Part shown: positions 1-5,104 of the stretch, piece by piece | How positions within the stretch are numbered: position 1 is the stretch's first letter | Layout of the letters: every line of letters starts with the position of its first letter | Assembly: GCA_029865405.1 (NCBI GenBank) | Contig: JAOUGZ010000241.1 | Coordinates: forward strand, 1 to 5,104 | Source of the DNA: Betaproteobacteria bacterium | GTDB taxonomy: Bacteria > Pseudomonadota > Gammaproteobacteria > Burkholderiales > SG8-39 | DNA: 5,104 nucleotides | Direction: 5' to 3' | Made by a program: the position numbers and the translations under genes | Notes under the pieces: generated by a model | What the model was told of the DNA's origin: nothing | Seen by the model: the letters and a program-made list of their open reading frames with translations, nothing else | Databases searched by the model: none

Positions 1-832
1 GCGCATCCGCAATGAAGCCGCGCGCAGCCCCGCCGACGTGCTCGTCACGGTGGACGCCGGGCGCCTGTGGCGCGCCGAGCAGCTGGGCCTGTTCCAGCCG
101 GTGCGCTCGGCGCTGCTGGAGAGCCGCATTCCGGCGAGCTTTCGCGAGCCGGCGGGGCACTGGTTCGGCTTTTCCATGCGCGCGCGCGTCATCGCCTACA
201 ACAAGGCACGCGTGCAGCCGGCCGAGGTGGCGACCTACGCCGCGCTCGCGGCGCCGAAATGGAAAGGGCGCGTCTGCGTGCGCTCCTCGAGCAACATCTA
301 CAACCTGTCGCTGATGGGCGCGCTCATCGAGCACATGGGCGCGGCGCAGGCGGAGGCCTGGGCGCGCGCGGTGCGCGCCAACCTGGCGCGCGACCCCAGG
401 GGCGGCGACACCGACCAGCTGAAAGGCGTGGCCGCGGGCGAATGCGACGTGGCGATCGCCAATCACTACTACTACGCGCGCCTCGCGGGCTCGGCCAAAG
501 CCGACGAGCGCGCCGTCGCCGACAAGGTGGGCATCGTGTTCCCGGACCAGGCAGGGCACGGCGCGCACGTCAATATCTCGGGCGCCGGGGTGCTGAAGCA
601 CGCGCCGCACCGCGACGCGGCGATCAAGTTCCTCGAGTACCTGGCGGGCGACGACGCGCAGCGCTATTTCGCCGACGGCAACAACGAGTGGCCGGTGGTC
701 GCGAGCGTGCGCGTGAACAATCCGGTGCTCGCCGGCCTCGGCACGTTCAAGTACGACCCGCTGAACGTCGCCGTACTCGGGCGCAACCAGCCCGAATCGC
801 AGAAGCTCTACGACCGCGTCGCCTGGAAGTAG
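1..832 (+). CDS. fbpA: Fe(3+) ABC transporter substrate-binding protein, FbpA/FutA family (5' partial)
   Basis: Periplasmic binding protein that captures ferric iron and hands it to the inner-membrane permease. The frame is open from base 2 to a TAG at 830-832, giving 276 visible residues. Family members are usually about 330-345 residues, so the signal peptide and roughly the first 60 residues lie left of the window. Family signatures, numbered from the first full codon, are SPADVLVTVDAGRLWRAEQ near residues 9-27, a WKGRVCVRSSSNIYNLS block around nt 260-310, and the tyrosine run NHYYYARL with Tyr156-158 (nt 467-475). The tyrosine run is where FbpA-type proteins carry the Tyr pair that binds iron. 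Near the end come NISGAGVLKHAPHRDAAIKFLEYLAG and a NNEWPVV stretch, where many relatives have Tyr in place of Trp. It ends in the family-typical YDRVAWK. The first in-frame GTG, at 38, is internal and not the start. The gene converges on the permease gene and overlaps it by 25 bp. Family is confident; ferric specificity is inferred. Confidence 0.93.
   Translation, partial: RIRNEAARSPADVLVTVDAGRLWRAEQLGLFQPVRSALLESRIPASFREPAGHWFGFSMRARVIAYNKARVQPAEVATYAALAAPKWKGRVCVRSSSNIYNLSLMGALIEHMGAAQAEAWARAVRANLARDPRGGDTDQLKGVAAGECDVAIANHYYYARLAGSAKADERAVADKVGIVFPDQAGHGAHVNISGAGVLKHAPHRDAAIKFLEYLAGDDAQRYFADGNNEWPVVASVRVNNPVLAGLGTFKYDPLNVAVLGRNQPESQKLYDRVAWK
808..832. other. 25-bp tail-to-tail overlap of fbpA and fbpB
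   Basis: The last eight codons and stop of the binding-protein gene (+ strand) also encode, on the - strand, the last residues of the permease, ending YFQATRS. The binding protein ends in the family-typical YDRVAWK and the permease frame stays open across a normal C-terminus, so both ends look real. There is no room for a separate terminator between the two genes. Each message must therefore end inside the other gene, giving antisense overlap. Confidence 0.85.
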
Positions 833-2445
833 CGCCGCGAGAGCAGCACCAGCGGCACCAGGCCGACCGCAACGATCACCAGCGAGGGCACGGCGGCCTC
901 CGCCAGGCGCTCGTCCTTCGCCAGGTGGTAGGCCTCGACCGCCAGCGTGTCGAAATCGAACGGCCGCAGCGCGAAGGTGGCGGGCAGCTCCTTCATCACG
1001 TCCACGAACACGAGCAGCGCCGCGGTGGCGAGGCTGCGCGCGACGAGCGGCGCGTGCACCCGCGCCAGCGTCGCCGCGGGCGAGGCGCCGAGGCTTCTCG
1101 CGGCGTCTTCCATGCTCGGCGTGATGCGCGCGAGCCCCGCTTCCGTGGTCTGCAGCGCCACGGCGAGAAAGCGCACCAGGCAGGCGTAGACCAGTGCCAC
1201 GATTGTCCCCGTAAGCAGCAGCCCGCGCGGCGCGCCGGTCAGGCCCTCGAGGATTTCCGCAAGCCAGTTGTCCAGGCGCGCGAGCGGCACCAGCACGCCG
1301 ATCGCGATCACCGCGCCCGGCATGGCGTAGCCCAATGCGGCGACGCGGCTCGCCACGCCCGCCACCCGGCTGCGCGAGAGCCGGGCTGCATAGGCCATCG
1401 CCAGGGCGAGCACCACGGCGGCAAACGCCGTGACGCCCGCGAGGGTGAAACTGTTGCCCACCAGCCCGGCGAGGCGCGCGCCCCAGCGCGCCTGCGAATC
1501 CGCCGCCACGAGCTCGAGCAGGATCGCGGCAGGGATCGCGAAGCCGAGGACTACCGGCAGCGCGCAGGCGAGCGTGGCGAGCGCCGCCGGCGCGCCGCGC
1601 AGCTGCAGCGGCGGCACCGGCTTGGCAACCGCCGCGGCATGAAACACGGCGCGCCCGCGCGAAGCGCGCTCGAGCGCGAGGACAAGGACGACGAAACCGA
1701 GCAGGCAGCTCGAGAGCTGCGCCGCCGCGACGCGATCGCCCATCCCCAGCCAGGCCTTGAAAATGCCGGTGGTGAACACTTCGAGTGCGAAGTACGACAC
1801 GGTGCCGAAATCGGCCAGCGTCTCCATGAGCGCGAGCGTCGTGCCGGCGGCGATCGCCGGCCGCGCGAGCGGCAGCGCCACGCGAAAGAAAGTGCCCCAC
1901 GCGGAATGCCCGGCCAGGCGCCCCGCCTCGAGGCTGCTGCGCGGCAGGTCGCGGAACGCAGTGCGCGCAATGAGGTAAACGTAGGGATACAGCGCCAATG
2001 CGAGCACGACGGCGGCGCCACCGAGCGAGCGGATCTCGGGAAACCAGTATTCCTGGCCCTGCCATCCGGTCAGCGCGCGCAAAGCGCCCTGCACCGGGCC
2101 GGTGAACTGAAGCCAATCCGTGTAGGCGTAGGCCATCACGTAGGCGGGCATCGCGAGCGGCAACACGAGCGCCCACTCGAGCAGGCGCGCGCCGGGGAAG
2201 CGGTAACTGGCGATGAGCCAGGCCGCGAGCACACCGATCGACATCACGCCGCACGCCACCAGCACGACGAGAAGCGCGGTGTTCGCCACGTAGGTGGAGA
2301 GCACGGTCGCCACGATGTGGCGCCAGGCGTCACCCGCGGGCTGGAAAAGGCTCGCGACCACCCAAAGGATCGGCAGGGCGAGAAACAGCGCGATGCCGAC
2401 CGAGAGAGCCCCCGCCCCACGCCTAAATGATTGAAAGAAAAGCAT
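808..2445 (-). CDS. fbpB: Ferric iron ABC transporter permease, two fused transmembrane modules (FbpB family)
   Basis: Inner-membrane channel of the Fe(III) importer. At 545 residues it is full length for the fused FbpB type, in which one chain carries two MetI-like permease domains. About 12 hydrophobic segments are visible, the first right after the start (VGIALFLALPILWVVASLF). Each half has the cytoplasmic EAA loop that docks on the ATPase: SSLEAGRLAGHSAWGTFFRV then ALP at about residues 171-192, and MEDAARSLGASPAATLARVH then APL at about 445-467. Many FbpB relatives have a second-half loop followed by a KELPATFALRPF-like stretch, and it is present here at about 485-496. I chose ATG at 2445-2443. 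An in-frame TTG at 2460 would add five residues but lies inside the palindromic operator candidate. Neither start has a clear Shine-Dalgarno sequence. The gene is divergent from the ATPase gene and its last 25 bp overlap the binding-protein gene on the other strand. Confidence 0.92.
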   Translation of the reverse strand: MLFFQSFRRGAGALSVGIALFLALPILWVVASLFQPAGDAWRHIVATVLSTYVANTALLVVLVACGVMSIGVLAAWLIASYRFPGARLLEWALVLPLAMPAYVMAYAYTDWLQFTGPVQGALRALTGWQGQEYWFPEIRSLGGAAVVLALALYPYVYLIARTAFRDLPRSSLEAGRLAGHSAWGTFFRVALPLARPAIAAGTTLALMETLADFGTVSYFALEVFTTGIFKAWLGMGDRVAAAQLSSCLLGFVVLVLALERASRGRAVFHAAAVAKPVPPLQLRGAPAALATLACALPVVLGFAIPAAILLELVAADSQARWGARLAGLVGNSFTLAGVTAFAAVVLALAMAYAARLSRSRVAGVASRVAALGYAMPGAVIAIGVLVPLARLDNWLAEILEGLTGAPRGLLLTGTIVALVYACLVRFLAVALQTTEAGLARITPSMEDAARSLGASPAATLARVHAPLVARSLATAALLVFVDVMKELPATFALRPFDFDTLAVEAYHLAKDERLAEAAVPSLVIVAVGLVPLVLLSRRYFQATRS

Positions 2446-2450
2446 TCGGC

Positions 2451-2456
2451 ATTCTA
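2451..2456 (-). promoter_or_regulatory. Possible -10 hexamer TAGAAT of the fbpB promoter
   Basis: Read on the - strand this is TAGAAT, five of six matches to the -10 consensus, ending 5 bases before the permease ATG at 2445. A start site six bases downstream would fall on the A of the ATG. An alternative is AATAAT (2471 to 2466 on the - strand), also five of six, which would give a leader of about 14 bases. Neither has a convincing -35, so the choice is open. Confidence 0.35.
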
Positions 2457-2474
2457 ACAAGAACGATTATTGTT
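2456..2474. promoter_or_regulatory. 19-bp imperfect palindrome, candidate Fur-type iron operator
   Basis: The sequence AACAAGAACGATTATTGTT is symmetric at 7 of its 9 base pairs around a central G. It agrees with the classical 19-bp Fur consensus (GATAATGATAATCATTATC) at 10 positions, which is only moderate. It covers the -35 position expected for the ATPase promoter and lies just upstream of the -10 candidate for the permease, so one bound dimer could block both. The neighbouring iron-transport genes make Fur the first guess. Another dimeric repressor is possible. Confidence 0.5.
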
Positions 2475-2485
2475 TCGTGCGGCCT

Positions 2486-2491
2486 TATAAT
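2486..2491 (+). promoter_or_regulatory. -10 hexamer TATAAT of the fbpC promoter
   Basis: This is a perfect match to the sigma-70 -10 consensus, ending 9 bases before the ATPase ATG at 2501. Transcription would start at about 2498-2500, leaving an untranslated leader of zero to three bases. With a 17-bp spacer the -35 position (2463-2468) reads ACGATT, a poor match to TTGACA, and it falls inside the palindrome. A weak -35 is common where a regulator overlaps the site. Confidence 0.6.
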
Positions 2492-2500
2492 GGCGTGCGT

Positions 2501-3568
2501 ATGAATCTGCTCGAGATCGAGAACCTGCACCAGGCCTACAACGGCGCTGAAGTCGTGCGCGGGCTCGACTTCGCGCTGGCGCGCGGGGCCATCGGCTGCC
2601 TGCTGGGGCCGAGCGGCTGCGGCAAGACCACGGTCCTGCGCTGCATCGCCGGCTTCGAGCCGCTGCGTGCCGGCCGCATCCGGCTCGACGGCGAGCTGGT
2701 ATCCGGCGACGGCGTCATGCTGCCTCCGGAGCGCCGGCACATCGGCATGGTGTTCCAGGATTACGCGCTGTTTCCGCACCTCACCGTGGGCGAGAACATC
2801 GCCTTCGGCCTGCGCGATGCGCCGCGCGTGCTGCGCGCGTCGCGCGTGCGCGAGCTCGCCGCGCTCACCGGCCTCGCCGCCGCGCTGCGCCAGTACCCGC
2901 ACGAGCTCTCCGGCGGCCAGCAGCAGCGCGTGGCGCTGGCGCGCGCGCTCGCGCCGCGCCCCGAGCTGCTGCTCCTCGATGAGCCCTTCTCCAACCTCGA
3001 CGTCGACCTGCGCGAGCGCCTGTCGCTGGAAGTGCGCGAGATCATCAAGGCGAGCGGCGCCACCGCGGTCCTCGTCACGCACGACCAGCAGGAGGCCTTC
3101 GCCATGGCCGACGAGATCGGCGTCATGCGCGAAGGCCGCATCGAGCAGTGCGACTCGGCCTACAACCTGTATCACCGGCCGGCGAACCGCTTCGTCGCCG
3201 ACTTCGTCGGCCAGGGCGTGTTCCTGCCGGCGAAGGTGCTCAATGCGCGCGCCGTGCAGATGGAGCTCGGCACGCTCGAGGGCGACATTCCCGGCGCCTG
3301 CCAGATCGGCTGCGACGCCTGCGGCAAGGGCTGCCTCACCGACATCCTGCTGCGCCCCGACGACGTGGTGCACGACGACGCCGCGCCGACCCAGGCCGAG
3401 GTGCTGCACAAGGCATTCCGCGGCGCGGAGATCCTCTACACGCTCAAGCTCGAGAGCGGCCGCCGCGTGCTCGCCCTCGTGCCGAGCCACCACAACCACG
3501 CGCTCGGCGAAAAGATCGGTATCCGCCTCGACGTCGACCACGTCGTCGTGTTCCAGCCCGAGCGCTAG
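2501..3568 (+). CDS. fbpC: Fe(3+) ABC transporter ATP-binding protein with C-terminal Cys cluster (FbpC family)
   Basis: Cytoplasmic ATPase that powers ferric-iron import through the adjacent permease; 355 residues, a normal length for FbpC. The nucleotide-binding domain is intact: Walker A GPSGCGKTT (36-44), Q-loop Gln86 in VFQDYALFPH, signature LSGGQQQR (136-143), Walker B LLLLDEP with Asp160/Glu161, D-loop SNLD (164-167) and switch His194 in VTHDQQEA. The segment after about residue 240 is the regulatory TOBE-like domain, with LRPDDV after residue 280. Just before it are four cysteines, 267, 271, 274 and 278, in a CX3CX2CX3C pattern that could hold a metal or Fe-S cluster; this is an inference. 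The start is ATG at 2501. An in-frame GTG at 2477 lies upstream of the TATAAT and would be untranscribed from that promoter. No Shine-Dalgarno is visible, so the mRNA is probably leaderless. The stop codon overlaps that of tonB. Confidence 0.95.
   Translation: MNLLEIENLHQAYNGAEVVRGLDFALARGAIGCLLGPSGCGKTTVLRCIAGFEPLRAGRIRLDGELVSGDGVMLPPERRHIGMVFQDYALFPHLTVGENIAFGLRDAPRVLRASRVRELAALTGLAAALRQYPHELSGGQQQRVALARALAPRPELLLLDEPFSNLDVDLRERLSLEVREIIKASGATAVLVTHDQQEAFAMADEIGVMREGRIEQCDSAYNLYHRPANRFVADFVGQGVFLPAKVLNARAVQMELGTLEGDIPGACQIGCDACGKGCLTDILLRPDDVVHDDAAPTQAEVLHKAFRGAEILYTLKLESGRRVLALVPSHHNHALGEKIGIRLDVDHVVVFQPER
3299..3334 (+). other. Four-cysteine motif CX3CX2CX3C in the FbpC C-terminal region
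   Basis: The codons for Cys267, Cys271, Cys274 and Cys278 spell CQIGCDACGKGC in the ATPase, between the short strand LEGDIPGA and the LRPDDV strand of the regulatory domain. Four cysteines within 12 residues, flanked by Gly and Lys, look like a metal-binding loop more than chance. The spacing does not match a textbook ferredoxin or zinc-ribbon motif that I can name. Iron, an Fe-S cluster or zinc are all possible. Confidence 0.55.
3565..3568. other. Shared CTAG stop palindrome of fbpC and tonB
   Basis: The four bases CTAG give TAG to the ATPase gene on the + strand (3566-3568) and TAG to tonB on the - strand (3567-3565). The two convergent genes thus overlap by four bases. I see no hairpin with a T-tract nearby on either strand, so termination must occur beyond this point. 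Confidence 0.9.
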
Positions 3569-4254
3569 CCCTCGAGGCGGAACACCGCGCGCAATTCCAG
3601 CTCGAACGCGCGGCCGCGCAGCGCCGCGGGCACCCGCACCCGCGGCTTGGCGCGCTGGAACATCTCGAGCGCCTGGTCGTCGAGCACCTTGTGGCCCGAG
3701 CTGCGCACGACGCGCAGCGAAGCCATGCGGCCGTCGCCCGCGATCGCCATCACCAGACCGATTTCGCCTTGCCAGTTGTTGTCGATGGCGACGCGCGGGT
3801 AGACCTTGTAGCGCTCCGCCTCCTCGTGGATGCGCCGCGCGTAGTCGCTGCGCAGGCGCGGATCGACGGCGGGCGCCGGCGCGGAAGTGGGCGGCGCTTG
3901 CAGCGCAGGCGCGGCCGCGGGCGCGGGCGCCGTGGGCGCCGGGGTAGGCGCGGGCAGTTGTACGGCGGGCGTGGGCGTCAGCGTGGGAGTCAGTAGGGGC
4001 GCCGGCGCGGGCGTTGCGACCGGAACGGGATCGGGCGGCGCCGGCTTGCGCACTGCGCGCACCGCCGCGGGCGCCGGGACGGGCGCCGGCGCGGGCGGAT
4101 CGAGATGCTCGACGCGCGCGATGAGCGGCTCCGCCTCCGGCGGCACGAGGGCCGCGAAATCGCGCGCCACCGGCAGGGCGAAGAAAACGAGCGCGTGCAG
4201 CAGGAGCGACGCGAGAACGGCGTAACCGAAAGCGCGGCTCCCCCCGTCGCGCAT
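3565..4254 (-). CDS. tonB: Energy transducer TonB
   Basis: Links the inner-membrane proton motive force, through ExbB/ExbD, to outer-membrane receptors for siderophores, haem or cobalamin. It has 229 residues, close to E. coli TonB (239). A short N-terminal tail is followed by one membrane anchor at about 10-29 containing SLLLH, with Ser16 and His20 at the same numbers as the functionally important Ser16 and His20 of E. coli TonB. Residues 53-130 are a Pro/Ala-rich periplasmic spacer with very few charges, unlike the Glu-Pro/Lys-Pro repeats of the enterobacterial protein. The C-terminal domain (about 133-229) has the YP motif at Tyr152-Pro153, then WQGEIGLVMAIAGDGRM and RSSGHKVLDDQALEMFQRA, as expected for TonB_C. 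ATG at 4254 is the chosen start. It lies five bases after the stop of the upstream molybdenum hydroxylase gene with no clear ribosome site, so translational coupling is likely. No exbB or exbD is in the window. Confidence 0.93.
   Translation of the reverse strand: MRDGGSRAFGYAVLASLLLHALVFFALPVARDFAALVPPEAEPLIARVEHLDPPAPAPVPAPAAVRAVRKPAPPDPVPVATPAPAPLLTPTLTPTPAVQLPAPTPAPTAPAPAAAPALQAPPTSAPAPAVDPRLRSDYARRIHEEAERYKVYPRVAIDNNWQGEIGLVMAIAGDGRMASLRVVRSSGHKVLDDQALEMFQRAKPRVRVPAALRGRAFELELRAVFRLEG
3865..4098 (-). repeat. Low-complexity GC-rich tract encoding the TonB Pro/Ala spacer
   Basis: This tract encodes TonB residues 53-130. It contains an exact 17-base direct repeat, GGGCGCCGGCGCGGGCG on the + strand at 3997-4013 and 4081-4097, and its first 14 bases recur at 3871-3884. 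Copy offsets of 126 and 84 bases are multiples of three, so every copy codes for the same Pro-Ala run. Such tracts change length readily by slippage without breaking the frame. Confidence 0.75.
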
Positions 4255-4259
4255 GGGAA

Positions 4260-5104
4260 TCAGCCGCGGCGCATGGCGCGCCAGACCTTCTCCGGCGTGA
4301 GCGGCATCTCCAAGTGCGTGACGCCGAATCCGGCCAGCGCGTCGAGCACCGCGTGCACCACCGCCGGCACCGCGCCGATGGTGCCGATCTCGCCGCAGCC
4401 CTTCACCCCGAGCAGATTGGTGGTGCAGGGTACGCTCTCGTCGAAGGCGTTGGTCATGGGCGGAAACTGGTCGGCGCGCGGCACGCAGTAGTCCATGAGC
4501 GAGCCCGAGAGCAGTTGCCCGGTGTCCGGGTCATAGCGCGCCTGCTCGTAGAGTGCCTGGCCGACGCCCTGCGCCATGCCGCCCTGGATCTGCCCCTCGA
4601 CGATGGCGTGGTTGATGATGCGGCCGATGTCGTCGAGGCTCGAAAGGCGCGCAACCGTCACTTCGCCCGTGTCGGGATCGATCTCCACCTCGCAGGCCTG
4701 CGCGCCGTTGGGCCACGACGGCGTCGAGGGCGTCTGCGTCGCCGAGACGCGCACGTGCTTTTCCGGCTGGCGCGCGGCGAGATCGGCGAGGCCGACGGAC
4801 TTGTCGGTGCCGGCGACCACGAAACGCCCGTCGCGAAACTCGATGTCGGCGGCCGCTGTCTCGAGCGCGTCGGCGGCGAGCTCCCGGCCGCGCACGATGA
4901 GCGTGCGTCCCGCCGCCACCACCGCCGAACCGCCGACGAACGCCGAGCGCGAGCCGACGCTGCCGACGCCGTTGGCGCGATCGGTATCGCCCTGCACGAG
5001 GGTGACCGACTGCGCGGGGATCTGCAGCACCTCGGTGATGAGCTGGATGTAGGTGGTCTCGAGGCCCTGGCCCATCGCCTGCGTGCCGGAGAACACGGTG
5101 ACCT
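4260..5104 (-). CDS. Xanthine dehydrogenase/CO dehydrogenase-family molybdopterin-binding large subunit (5' partial)
   Basis: Catalytic large subunit of a molybdenum hydroxylase, a family that oxidises purines, aldehydes, CO or N-heterocycles using molybdopterin cofactor. Only the C-terminal 280 or so residues are visible; the frame runs off the right edge, and the GTG at 5096 is internal. Full-length relatives have about 750-800 residues. Cofactor-binding signatures seen are GTQAMGQGLETT right after the edge, GSVGSRSAFVGGSAVV about 45 residues on, and GGMAQGVGQALYE. Near the end, GCGEIGTIGA carries the Glu (codon 4391-4389) at the position of the catalytic base of this family. It ends in the family-typical HLEMPLTPEKVWRAM. 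The substrate cannot be read from this part. The medium (FAD) and small (2Fe-2S) subunits are not in view. tonB follows after five bases on the same strand, suggesting one transcript. Confidence 0.92.
   Translation of the reverse strand, partial: VTVFSGTQAMGQGLETTYIQLITEVLQIPAQSVTLVQGDTDRANGVGSVGSRSAFVGGSAVVAAGRTLIVRGRELAADALETAAADIEFRDGRFVVAGTDKSVGLADLAARQPEKHVRVSATQTPSTPSWPNGAQACEVEIDPDTGEVTVARLSSLDDIGRIINHAIVEGQIQGGMAQGVGQALYEQARYDPDTGQLLSGSLMDYCVPRADQFPPMTNAFDESVPCTTNLLGVKGCGEIGTIGAVPAVVHAVLDALAGFGVTHLEMPLTPEKVWRAMRRG

Larger units (their letters stand above)
2446..2500. promoter_or_regulatory. Divergent fbpB/fbpC control region
   Basis: These 55 bp between the two divergent start codons are the only noncoding gap in the window. 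They are visibly richer in A and T than the flanking genes, as expected of a bidirectional promoter. They contain a 19-bp imperfect palindrome, a perfect -10 hexamer towards the ATPase gene and a five-of-six -10 hexamer towards the permease gene. No GGAGG-like ribosome binding site precedes either start. That the two half-transporter genes share one switch is inferred from this layout. Confidence 0.75.

Noticed and set aside
67..2430. 787-codon open frame on the + strand running through fbpA (other frame) and antisense to fbpB
   Set aside because: Its translation is Arg/Ala/Gly-rich low complexity with no domain or membrane segment. Such frames stay open because stop codons are rare opposite GC-rich genes. 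The overlapping fbpA and fbpB frames carry clear family signatures.
2446..2460. TTG at 2460 as the permease start, adding five residues
   Set aside because: It lies inside the palindrome and -10 region, has no ribosome site, and the added residues match nothing typical. ATG at 2445 puts the first membrane helix at a normal distance.
2477..2500. GTG at 2477 as the ATPase start
   Set aside because: It is upstream of the strong TATAAT, so it would be left out of that transcript. MNLLEIENLHQAY from 2501 is a normal N-terminus for this ATPase family.
2423..3541. 372-codon open frame on the - strand opposite fbpC
   Set aside because: It mirrors the ATPase codons and shows only Ala/Arg/Val/Glu-rich sequence without motifs. 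All Walker and signature motifs lie on the + strand frame.
2667..3996. Two further long + strand frames crossing the fbpC/tonB junction
   Set aside because: They are Ser/Arg/Ala-rich shadows of fbpC in other frames and antisense to tonB, whose anchor and C-terminal domain are convincing.
3865..4098. GC-rich repeats as a CRISPR array or mobile-element trace
   Set aside because: The repeats are short, irregularly spaced and in codon register, and they encode the Pro/Ala spacer of TonB. No spacer-repeat regularity, inverted ends or transposase is present.
5094..5104. GTG at 5096 as a true start of the molybdenum hydroxylase gene
   Set aside because: The frame continues to the window edge (Val-Thr before the GTG), and the visible part is only the C-terminal third of the family, so this codon is internal.

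Overview
This is a GC-rich, almost wholly coding stretch of a Gram-negative chromosome. A TonB protein and a periplasmic-binding-protein ferric transporter indicate a diderm. The codon use (strong G/C third positions) and family variants are most like Betaproteobacteria (Burkholderiales/Rhodocyclales-like), but that placement is an inference from style and not from a marker gene.

Layout. (1) Bases 1-832, + strand: the C-terminal four-fifths of a ferric-iron substrate-binding protein (FbpA/FutA family), cut by the left edge. (2) Bases 808-2445, - strand: a two-module, about 12-helix ferric ABC permease (FbpB family), whose 3' end overlaps the first gene tail-to-tail by 25 bp. (3) Bases 2446-2500: the only intergenic gap, a 55-bp AT-rich divergent control region. 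It holds a 19-bp imperfect palindrome (candidate Fur-type operator), a perfect TATAAT pointing at the ATPase gene and a TAGAAT pointing at the permease gene. (4) Bases 2501-3568, + strand: the matching ATPase (FbpC family), with all nucleotide-binding motifs and an unexpected four-cysteine cluster in its C-terminal domain. (5) Bases 3565-4254, - strand: a short TonB with a Pro/Ala-rich spacer, sharing a CTAG stop palindrome with the ATPase gene. (6) Bases 4260-5104, - strand: the C-terminal part of a molybdopterin-binding large subunit of the xanthine dehydrogenase/CO dehydrogenase (molybdenum hydroxylase) family, 5 bp upstream of tonB and cut by the right edge.

How the genes fit together. 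Genes 1, 2 and 4 supply the three parts of one periplasm-to-cytoplasm Fe(III) importer: binding protein, permease and ATPase. They are not one operon. A runs right, B runs left into A, and C runs right from the promoter it shares with B. TonB would energise outer-membrane receptors, so it fits iron uptake in function. By spacing, however, it belongs to the transcript of the molybdenum hydroxylase on its other side. No RNA genes, mobile elements, CRISPR arrays or rho-independent terminators were seen. The points most worth a second look are the cysteine cluster in the ATPase, the compact divergent control region with an apparently leaderless start, and the broken-up gene order.
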